A program made the position numbers and the translations under genes. This document shows, one piece after another, positions 15,815 to 23,122 of a stretch of DNA of 33,954 bases. A model generated the notes under the pieces. That model was not told the origin of the DNA. It searched no databases and saw only the letters and a list, made by a program, of their open reading frames with translations. The stretch's first letter is position 1; each line of letters begins with the position of its first letter. Source of the DNA: an uncultured Loktanella sp. (GTDB lineage: Bacteria; Pseudomonadota; Alphaproteobacteria; Rhodobacterales; Rhodobacteraceae); the NCBI GenBank assembly GCA_913061335.1, contig CAJXTP010000003.1:1-33954 (forward strand). The letters run 5' to 3'.

Positions 15815-17395
15815 ATGACCCAACGCCCCCTCGGTGCCCAAATTTCCCACATGCTTAAGGATCGCGGTGTCGATGTGATCTTTGGCATTCCGGGGGTACA
15901 TAACCAAGAAATGTACCGTGGAATCGAAGAGGCAGGGTTGACCCATGTACTTGCGCGCCACGAACAGGGTGCGGGTTTTATGGCCGATGGCTATGCGCGG
16001 GCCACAGGCAAGCCGGGGGTGGCTTATGTCATCACGGGGCCGGGGGTTTGCAACATTATGACCCCGATGGGTCAAGCCTATTCCGACAGTGTGCCGCTGC
16101 TGGTGTTGTCATCATGTCTCGATGAAACCGAAGGCACGCGCGGCCAATTGCACCAGATGAAAGACCAAGAAGCCGCCGCTGCAACGGTTTGCGATTGGTC
16201 TGCGACAGCCCGTACCGTTTCGGCTGCATATACGCTGATTGACCGCGCGCTGTTTGAATTTGATGCGCAGCGCAAACGCCCCAAGCACATCACCTTTCCC
16301 ATTGGACTGTTGCAAGGCAATGCCGACGCCGCACCGAAGATGCCTCAGGCTGTTGTCAGCCTGCCAGATCCAGTTGACGGGCAGGTCGCCGCTTTGGCCG
16401 ATATGATCCGCGAGGCGCGCAGACCGCTATTCATCTTTGGCGGTGGGGCCGTGCATCTGGACTTTGCAGGCGCTGTTATGGCCAATTTGGGGGCTGCGAG
16501 CCTTTCGACATATGCAGGGCGCGGTATCATACCGTCCAGCGATCCGCTGCACTTTGGCTCCCCCCTTGCTCGGCCCTCAAGCGTCGATGTGATCGCCAGC
16601 GCCGATTTAGTAATCGCCTTGGGGTCGGAACTGTCAGAGGTTGATCTGTGGCGCGATAGCTTGGGGCACACCGCACGCTTAGTGCGCGTTGATATCGATC
16701 CAGAGGTGTTGTGCGATCGCCACGGCGCCGACTATGTGATTCTGGCGGATTGCTTTGCTGTGCTGGATCAATTGTCAGACCTGCTTGATGCGCCGCTCGA
16801 TACCGATTGGACGGCGGCAGAGGTGACCAAAGCACGGGCCAAATGGCGGTCCGAAGTTGAGGCAGAACGTGTTGGCATCCTGCCGGTGGCCGATGCACTG
16901 CGCGAGGCGTTGCCAGTGGATACGTTAATTTATTCTGACATGACCCAATTTGCCTATGCGGCCAAAGAAGTTTGGCCACTGGAGCAATCAGGCCTTTGGC
17001 ACCACCCTTGCGGCTTTGGGACGCTGGGCTATGCGCTGCCTGCGGCGATTGGCGGCAAAATCGGGGCAGGGGATCAACCTGTTGTGGCCATCGCGGGGGA
17101 TTATGGTTTCCAGTACACGCTGCAGGAACTGATGGTGGCGGTTGAACTGAACCTGTGCCTGCCGATCATCATTTGGGACAACGGCAAACTGGGCGAAATC
17201 GAAGACGGCATGATCCGCGCACAGATCGCACCAAATGCGGTCATTCAAAAGAATCCGGATTTTGTGAAACTGGCAGAGGCTTATGGATGTGCCACGGCTG
17301 CGCCCAAATCGCTCGCGGACCTAAAAGCAGCCGTGACCAAGGCGCTTGGGGCGGATGGGCCAACAGTCATCCATGTGACGTCTGACATCAGTTAA
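15815..17395 (+). CDS. Thiamine-diphosphate-dependent enzyme of the acetolactate synthase / 2-oxo acid decarboxylase family
   Basis: This 526-aa protein has the three-domain layout of ThDP enzymes. The N-terminal pyrimidine-binding domain has FGIPGVHNQEMYRG and catalytic Glu50 in ARHEQGAGFMADGYARATG. The middle Rossmann domain has RPLFIFGGGAV. The C-terminal pyrophosphate domain has AGDYGFQYTLQELMVAVELN...WDNGKLGE, where GDY (428-430) stands for GDG and N456-G457 for the NN end of the motif. The N-terminus resembles AruI-type 5-guanidino-2-oxopentanoate decarboxylases more than true acetolactate synthases, and no small regulatory subunit is adjacent. The substrate is inferred only. GGAG lies upstream of the ATG, which directly abuts the trkH stop. 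Confidence 0.85.
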   Translation: MTQRPLGAQISHMLKDRGVDVIFGIPGVHNQEMYRGIEEAGLTHVLARHEQGAGFMADGYARATGKPGVAYVITGPGVCNIMTPMGQAYSDSVPLLVLSSCLDETEGTRGQLHQMKDQEAAAATVCDWSATARTVSAAYTLIDRALFEFDAQRKRPKHITFPIGLLQGNADAAPKMPQAVVSLPDPVDGQVAALADMIREARRPLFIFGGGAVHLDFAGAVMANLGAASLSTYAGRGIIPSSDPLHFGSPLARPSSVDVIASADLVIALGSELSEVDLWRDSLGHTARLVRVDIDPEVLCDRHGADYVILADCFAVLDQLSDLLDAPLDTDWTAAEVTKARAKWRSEVEAERVGILPVADALREALPVDTLIYSDMTQFAYAAKEVWPLEQSGLWHHPCGFGTLGYALPAAIGGKIGAGDQPVVAIAGDYGFQYTLQELMVAVELNLCLPIIIWDNGKLGEIEDGMIRAQIAPNAVIQKNPDFVKLAEAYGCATAAPKSLADLKAAVTKALGADGPTVIHVTSDIS

Positions 17396-17401
17396 ATGTG
17401 T

Positions 17402-17423
17402 AGGATGGGTTTTAACCCATCCT
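17402..17423. terminator. Hairpin between convergent genes
   Basis: AGGATGGGTT and AACCCATCCT form a 10-bp inverted repeat with almost no loop. It sits between the stops of the ThDP enzyme and the pseudo-protease gene. There is no T-run on either strand, so it is only a possible terminator. Confidence 0.4.
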
Positions 17424-17424
17424 G

Positions 17425-19188
17425 TTACCAGCAGCTGACCAATACGGTGTTGTCGGCGGCCCGTAGTGTCAGTGTCTCTGGCGGCACAAACGCCACCGCG
17501 GCTGTGGTCCGCACCGCGATCCCAGCCGTGATCAAAGATGCCAAAATCTCGTCGCTATCGACGGAAAAGCTGACTTCTGGGGGTAACACTTGCCCGCCGC
17601 TAACTTCGCGCGGCAACAGCATGCCCAGCACGGACCCAGCGTTGTCAAACACAGGGCCGCCCGCATCGCCGGATTGCGCGGTCAGAGCCAACCGCTTGAT
17701 GGTTTCTTCGCCGTTTAAGCCGCGCATGTCGGCCAAACGACCAAACGTCAGCGACGGTGCCACAAGAACGCCGCCATAGGGGAAACCTGCGACAGCCACG
17801 CTGGCCTGTAAGCGCGGAACGCCGGTCTGGAACATGACAACATCAAGGGGCGACAAAACAACGTCAGGCTGCAAAACTGCTAACCCTAGCGCTTCGTCCA
17901 AGTGCACAACTTGCGCTTCATGTTCACTATTCAGAGAAATTCGGTCGCATGATCCAACAGCCTCTGCCGTGGTCAGCACTGCACCTGCGTCATTGATGAA
18001 AAAGCCCGATCGCGACAGCTTGGGTTTGCGTACGGCCAAGCCGGCAACTTGATCGATGGCTTGATCTTCGGTCGGGGCTGCCAGCGACGGGTCCAACGTG
18101 CCGTCCAAAACCACAAAGCTGGCCTTCATCTCGGCCAATACACGGCGACGGCGTTCGTCGTCACTGGCCGGCCAAATCAGGCTAAAGCCCTTGATCGTGC
18201 CATTGTCGAGCTTGGCATAGGTGTAGGAGTGAATGTCATTGTCGATGCCTTCCAGCTCGAATGACCGATTATTGCGCGCGCGCGGACCTTCATGAGGGAC
18301 AATCGCGAGGGTTTGCAAAATTTCATACAGACCAAACAAGCGGTTCTGATCGCCGTCTTGCGAGATAAGCAGGACACTGGCGTCCAGATCACCTTTGGGG
18401 TCAAACCGCACGAACGGGGGTTCATATTCGGTAAACGCAACAACGCCTGTTGGAACCAGCATTTCAATGCCAGATGCGTCATCGCGGAACAACGTTAGGT
18501 CCATGCCATCGAGCACGGCATTGTAGGACGCGAGCAACGTAGCCCTCTGCGTGGTTGTCAGGACGCCTGTTGGATCCGCGTTATTGGCGTTTTGCCACGC
18601 ACGCATCGATGCACGTGTGCCGCGCCCATAGGCTCCATCGATAGCAGACGTATAAAAACCGGCCCACTTTAGTGCTGTTTGAAGGTCTTTGCGTTGATCA
18701 CGGTCTAGCAGTTTTTCCGATGCCTGCGCTTGCCTGCGGGTTTCGGTGGGGATCGCGACGACGGGTTCAATAACCTGTACCAGTGGCGCAACATCGACTG
18801 ATGTGACAGTTTCAACGTCTGGCGCCGTTGCGTCTGGTAACGGCTGCGCAGTCGTTTGCGCTCCAACCCCGACAGGCCAAAACTGTTGCCGAAGGCGACT
18901 GCCTGAGACGATAAAGCTGTCGTTGGGGATTGCCCTGTCACGGCGCATTTGGCGTAGCAACGTGTTCGCATCATTGGGTGCATATGGCCCGAGAACGACG
19001 CCGTACCAACCGCCGCCGAGGGAAAATCCGTTTACGTTGTCCAACTGTCCAGCATAGAACCTTGCGCGCGCTTGCGCAGAGGTAAGCGTCGGGTGCGCCT
19101 CTACCTGAACGTAAGATACGTCCTGTGCCAAAGTGGCCATTGGCCAAAGGCCAAGAAAAATAAATGCAATAAATGACCGCAACATCAT
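17425..19188 (-). CDS. Secreted SPOR-like / peptidoglycan-binding / trypsin-fold protein, catalytically inactive
   Basis: A 587-aa exported protein. A signal peptide (about 1-21, ending MATLAQ) is followed by a SPOR-like domain (about 24-95, with FSLGGGWYGVVLGPY), a linker, and a PG_binding_1 domain (about 162-222, RKDLQTALKWAGFYTSAIDGAYGRGTRASMRAWQ). Then come an uncharacterised domain (230-365) and a trypsin/DegP-like fold (390-560). In that last domain the catalytic positions read TTAEAV (Glu409 for His), ALGLAVL (Gly435 for Asp) and GDAGGP (Ala509 for Ser). A peptidoglycan-anchored scaffold or binding role in the periplasm is more likely than proteolysis. GAGG precedes the ATG; the next codon is also ATG. 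Confidence 0.85.
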   Translation of the reverse strand: MMLRSFIAFIFLGLWPMATLAQDVSYVQVEAHPTLTSAQARARFYAGQLDNVNGFSLGGGWYGVVLGPYAPNDANTLLRQMRRDRAIPNDSFIVSGSRLRQQFWPVGVGAQTTAQPLPDATAPDVETVTSVDVAPLVQVIEPVVAIPTETRRQAQASEKLLDRDQRKDLQTALKWAGFYTSAIDGAYGRGTRASMRAWQNANNADPTGVLTTTQRATLLASYNAVLDGMDLTLFRDDASGIEMLVPTGVVAFTEYEPPFVRFDPKGDLDASVLLISQDGDQNRLFGLYEILQTLAIVPHEGPRARNNRSFELEGIDNDIHSYTYAKLDNGTIKGFSLIWPASDDERRRRVLAEMKASFVVLDGTLDPSLAAPTEDQAIDQVAGLAVRKPKLSRSGFFINDAGAVLTTAEAVGSCDRISLNSEHEAQVVHLDEALGLAVLQPDVVLSPLDVVMFQTGVPRLQASVAVAGFPYGGVLVAPSLTFGRLADMRGLNGEETIKRLALTAQSGDAGGPVFDNAGSVLGMLLPREVSGGQVLPPEVSFSVDSDEILASLITAGIAVRTTAAVAFVPPETLTLRAADNTVLVSCW

Positions 19189-19311
19189 GACGCCTCAAAA
19201 TCTGGAATACCAATCCCGCATATGCGGATTGCCGCCGTAGCTAACAGAGATCCGCCAAAGTGCAGCCCCGAAAATACCGACGGGACGAAGAATTAAGCAG
19301 CCGTGTTCTAA

Positions 19312-19340
19312 TTGACCCTGTGGGTCCATCTGCGTATGAC
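19312..19340 (+). promoter_or_regulatory. Sigma-70-type promoter for glyQ
   Basis: TTGACC (19312-19317) and TATGAC (19335-19340) are 17 bp apart, with predicted transcription start near 19347, about 20 bp before the glyQ ATG. Confidence 0.6.
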
Positions 19341-19367
19341 GTGATCAACCAGTCAAAGAGGGCAAAG

Positions 19368-20288
19368 ATGACCGATAAACCACGCAGTTTTCAGGAAATC
19401 ATCCTACGGCTCCAGAATTATTGGTCGGCCAACGGCTGTGCCATTCTACAGCCCTACGACATGGAAGTCGGCGCAGGGACATTTCACCCCGCCACAACCT
19501 TGCGTGCGCTTGGCAATAAGCCGTGGGCTGCGGCCTATGTGCAGCCATCCCGCAGGCCAACCGATGGGCGCTACGGTGAGAACCCGAACCGCCTGCAGCA
19601 CTATTACCAGTTTCAGGTGATCATTAAACCGAGCCCTCCGGAATTGCAGGCGCTTTACCTTGGGTCGCTAGAGGCAATCGGGATTGATGCGTCGATGCAC
19701 GATCTGCGCTTTGTCGAAGACGACTGGGAAAGCCCGACATTGGGCGCTTGGGGCCTCGGCTGGGAAGTTTGGTGTGACGGCATGGAAGTCAGCCAGTTCA
19801 CTTACTTTCAGCAGGTCGGCGGCCATGACTGCAAGCCTGTATCGGGCGAACTGACCTACGGTTTGGAACGCCTCGCGATGTATGTGCTTGAATGCGACCA
19901 TGTGATGGACATGCCGTTTAACGACCCAGACGCGGCCACCGCGATGACCTACGGCGATGTGTTTTTGCAGACCGAACAGGAATACGCGCGTTGGAACTTT
20001 GACGTGGCTGACACCGATACGTTGTTGCAGCACTTTAAGGATGCAGAGGCCGAGTGTGGACGCATTTTGGCGATGCCTGCGGATGACCCAAAGACCGGTC
20101 GCCGCATCATCATGGCCCATCCGGCGTATGACCAATGCATCAAGGCCAGCCATGTGTTTAACTTGCTTGACGCGCGCGGTGTGATTTCGGTCACCGAACG
20201 CCAAGCTTATATTGGACGTGTGCGGACATTGTCCAAAGCCTGCGCGGATGCATTTGTGCAGACCACTGCTGGAGGATTTGTCGCATGA
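19368..20288 (+). CDS. glyQ: Glycine-tRNA ligase alpha subunit
   Basis: This 306-aa protein is the catalytic alpha chain of the heterotetrameric bacterial glycyl-tRNA synthetase. Conserved stretches are [58 protein letters not shown] and the [31 protein letters not shown] region. ATG 19368 follows AGAGG and begins [10 protein letters not shown]; the frame is open to 19260 but the extension is not GlyQ-like and overlaps the promoter. The stop overlaps the next gene's ATG by 4 bp. Confidence 0.97.
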   Translation: MTDKPRSFQEIILRLQNYWSANGCAILQPYDMEVGAGTFHPATTLRALGNKPWAAAYVQPSRRPTDGRYGENPNRLQHYYQFQVIIKPSPPELQALYLGSLEAIGIDASMHDLRFVEDDWESPTLGAWGLGWEVWCDGMEVSQFTYFQQVGGHDCKPVSGELTYGLERLAMYVLECDHVMDMPFNDPDAATAMTYGDVFLQTEQEYARWNFDVADTDTLLQHFKDAEAECGRILAMPADDPKTGRRIIMAHPAYDQCIKASHVFNLLDARGVISVTERQAYIGRVRTLSKACADAFVQTTAGGFVA

Positions 20289-20812
20289 TTGGCCGCATTG
20301 CGATTGTTGGGCTTTTTGTGATCGCAATCATCGCAGGGGCAGTGATGTATTATTTACAAGTTTACGCCTATTACGACGATGTATCGGCGCAGATTGAAGA
20401 CGTGCAGATGGTGTCGATTGCAACTGGTGAACCCGAGGGTATTTTGTTCGAAAACCTAAAGGCGATCGACAGCGACAGCAGCCCGCTGCGGTTCCGGTCT
20501 TGTTTCACCACCAGTCTGTCTCAGGCCTTATTGACCGAAACCTATGTAATGTCCGACGACGCGGAACCCCGCGTTGCGCCCGGTTGGTTTGACTGCTTTG
20601 ACGCCGCCCAAATTGGCGAAGATCTGTCCACGGGCAGCGCAATCGGCTTTATGGGCCAAGAAAATATCCAATACGGCATCGACCGCGTTATCGCCGTGTA
20701 CCCCGATGGCCGCGCGTTTTCGTGGCACCAGATCAATTTCTGCGGCGAGGTCGTCTTTGACGGCAACCCTGTGCCGTTTGAATGCCCTCCAGCTCCTGAA
20801 AGACTGCAATAA
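20285..20812 (+). CDS. DUF6446-like single-pass membrane protein between glyQ and glyS
   Basis: This 175-aa protein has one N-terminal membrane anchor (about 4-27, [20 protein letters not shown]) and a periplasmic domain of about 145 residues. The domain contains [41 protein letters not shown] and [24 protein letters not shown], with four Cys. It resembles the DUF6446 family found at this place in Rhodobacteraceae; no function is known to me. It overlaps glyQ by 4 bp (ATGA) and shares one base with glyS (TAATG), so it is made with both synthetase subunits. Confidence 0.8.
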   Translation: MIGRIAIVGLFVIAIIAGAVMYYLQVYAYYDDVSAQIEDVQMVSIATGEPEGILFENLKAIDSDSSPLRFRSCFTTSLSQALLTETYVMSDDAEPRVAPGWFDCFDAAQIGEDLSTGSAIGFMGQENIQYGIDRVIAVYPDGRAFSWHQINFCGEVVFDGNPVPFECPPAPERLQ

Positions 20813-23046
20813 TGCCTGATCTTCTGATTGAACTTTTCTCCGAGGAAATTCCGGCGCGTATGCAGGGCAGGGCGGCGTCTGATCTGCAAAAGCTGGTCAC
20901 TGACGGGCTGGTCGAGGCAGGTTTGACTTATAAATCCGCTGCCGTGTTTTCCACGCCGCGCCGTTTGACACTATCGGTCGAAGATTTGCTGGCTGAAAGC
21001 AAACCTGTGCGCGAAGAACGCAAAGGCCCCAAGGTTGGTGCGCCCGATCAGGCGATTGACGGGTTTTTGCGCGGCGCAGGCGTGACCCGTGACGATCTGG
21101 AAATCCGCGACGACAAAAAGGGTCAGGTGTATTTCGCTGTGATCCAAAAACCTGGCCGGATGGCTGCTGATGTGATTGCAGAGGTGCTTGAAAAAGCGAT
21201 CCGCAATTTCCCATGGCCGAAATCCATGCGCTGGGGGACTGGCACCTTGAAATGGGTCCGTCCGTTGCATTCGGTTCTGTGCATTCTGACCGATGAGGCG
21301 GGCGCCGAAGTTGTGCCGCTGGATATCGACGGAATCGTGTCAGGGAACACGACCCGTGGGCACCGGTTCCTAAGCCCTGACGTGTTTACGGTCACGAATT
21401 TCGAAGACTATGAGGCCAAGCTGAAACGCGCCCATGTCATGCTGCGCGCGGATGAACGCGCAGATATGATCTGGAACGACGCGACCAATCAGGCGTTTGC
21501 GCTGGGTCTTGAGGTTGTCGAGGATCGCGGCCTGCTGGCCGAGGTCGCAGGGCTGGTTGAATGGCCTGTTGTCCTGCTGGGTCAGATCGACCCAACGTTT
21601 TATGAATTACCCGACGAAGTTTTGCAGACGTCGATGAAAGAGCATCAGAAATTCTTTTCCGTGCGCAATGCCAAGACCGGCCAGATCGAACGCTTTGTCA
21701 CCGTCGCCAATACTGTGACGGCGGATAACGGCGCGACGATCCTGAAGGGCAACCAAAAGGTGCTGTTTGCGCGCCTGTCGGATGCGAAATTCTTTTGGGA
21801 AAACGATCTGCGGGTGGCGAATGCGGGCATGGGGCCGTGGCTTGATAGCCTGTCCAACGTGACGTTCCACAATAAGCTGGGCACACAGAAAGACCGGATT
21901 GACCGGATCATTGCGCTGGCAAGCGAGATAGCACCGCTGGTCGGTGCCGATGTGGCTGAAGTGGCTGAGGCCGCGCGCGTTGCTAAGGCCGATCTGTCAT
22001 CAGAGATGGTCTATGAATTCCCCGAACTTCAAGGGCTTATGGGGCGGAAGTATGCATCCAAAGCTGGATTGTCCGATGCCATCGCCGCCGCCGCGCAAGA
22101 ACATTACTCGCCGCTCGGCCCGTCAGATGACGTGCCAACCGCGCCCGTATCTGTGGCTGTGGCGCTGGCAGATAAGCTCGACACGCTGACAGGGTTCTGG
22201 GCGATTGACGAGAAGCCAACAGGGTCAAAAGACCCGTTTGCGCTGCGCCGTGCGGCGCTCGGTGTTATTCGGTTGATTTTGGATAATCAGCTTCCAGTCA
22301 ACATGTCGTTTTTAATCGCTTGGGCATATGAGCGTATAATGCGTCCGATCTGTGAAATTGATCTCTTGTCGGACAGTCAAGAAGGTGGTCCCCATAGTTT
22401 TGAGTTTTTAACCAGTGATAAACAAAAGAGTTTGAAGTTCGAACTCCCGCTGACCTTCGGCGAACCCTTCAATTTAAAAATTCGAAACGGATATCGGATT
22501 CCTTCTGGCGTTTGGGCCAAAGCAGATCTACTCTCCTTCTTCCACGACCGCCTCAAGGTTTACCTCAAAGACCAAGGCATCCGCCATGACATCATCGACG
22601 CCTGCGTCGCGATGGAGGGGTCGGATGATCTGACGTTGTTGGTCAAACGCGCTAAGGCGCTGGCGGCGACATTGGCCACGGATGACGGTGAAAACCTGAT
22701 CCAAGGGTTCAAGCGCGCCAACAACATCCTGACCAAGGAAGAAGCCAAAGACGGCGTCGAATATTCCTATGGCGCGGACATCAAACACGCACAGCATGAC
22801 AGCGAACGCAGCTTGTTCACCGCACTTGATGCAGCCGAAACAGTGATCGCCCCTGCGATGGTGGCCCAAGACTTTGGCACAGCAATGACCGCAATGGCTG
22901 CACTGCGTGGACCAATTGACGCATTCTTTACGGATGTGCAGGTCAACGCGGACCAACAGGTGGTGCGGCGTAATCGGCTTAACCTGTTGTCACGCATCAG
23001 AAAAACATGCCTCGGCGTGGCTGATCTGACACGTATTGAAGGCTAG
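20812..23046 (+). CDS. glyS: Glycine-tRNA ligase beta subunit
   Basis: This 744-aa protein is the tRNA-binding and accessory chain of glycyl-tRNA synthetase. Typical motifs are [18 protein letters not shown] at the start, FSTPRRLTLSVEDL, FPWPKSMRWGTGTLKWVRPLHSV, SMKEHQKFFSVRN, FARLSDAKFFWENDL and KDPFALRRAALGVIRLIL, then a C-terminal anticodon-binding region with FFTDVQVNADQQVVRRNRLNLL. An unusual AT-rich insert occupies about residues 495-565 (about bases 22290-22510), between the KDPFALRR motif and DRLKVYLKDQGIRHD. The stop of the upstream DUF6446-like gene overlaps the start. Confidence 0.96.
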   Translation: MPDLLIELFSEEIPARMQGRAASDLQKLVTDGLVEAGLTYKSAAVFSTPRRLTLSVEDLLAESKPVREERKGPKVGAPDQAIDGFLRGAGVTRDDLEIRDDKKGQVYFAVIQKPGRMAADVIAEVLEKAIRNFPWPKSMRWGTGTLKWVRPLHSVLCILTDEAGAEVVPLDIDGIVSGNTTRGHRFLSPDVFTVTNFEDYEAKLKRAHVMLRADERADMIWNDATNQAFALGLEVVEDRGLLAEVAGLVEWPVVLLGQIDPTFYELPDEVLQTSMKEHQKFFSVRNAKTGQIERFVTVANTVTADNGATILKGNQKVLFARLSDAKFFWENDLRVANAGMGPWLDSLSNVTFHNKLGTQKDRIDRIIALASEIAPLVGADVAEVAEAARVAKADLSSEMVYEFPELQGLMGRKYASKAGLSDAIAAAAQEHYSPLGPSDDVPTAPVSVAVALADKLDTLTGFWAIDEKPTGSKDPFALRRAALGVIRLILDNQLPVNMSFLIAWAYERIMRPICEIDLLSDSQEGGPHSFEFLTSDKQKSLKFELPLTFGEPFNLKIRNGYRIPSGVWAKADLLSFFHDRLKVYLKDQGIRHDIIDACVAMEGSDDLTLLVKRAKALAATLATDDGENLIQGFKRANNILTKEEAKDGVEYSYGADIKHAQHDSERSLFTALDAAETVIAPAMVAQDFGTAMTAMAALRGPIDAFFTDVQVNADQQVVRRNRLNLLSRIRKTCLGVADLTRIEG

Positions 23047-23067
23047 GACTGCATAGGCGAAGTTTTT

Positions 23068-23096
23068 TTGACGCCTTGGGGATCGCTCCCTATGCT
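23068..23096 (+). promoter_or_regulatory. Sigma-70-type promoter for the PPDK-like gene
   Basis: TTGACG (23068-23073) and TATGCT (23091-23096) are separated by 17 bp. This gives the PPDK-like gene its own promoter in the 76-bp gap after glyS. Confidence 0.6.
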
Positions 23097-23122
23097 GCGC
23101 CTACACAAAGGATGGTGCTGCA

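Noticed and set aside
23053-23077. Hairpin with seven T in its loop after glyS, as a terminator
   Set aside because: The stem is only 5 bp and the T-run is in the loop, not after the stem. The region is better read as a promoter.
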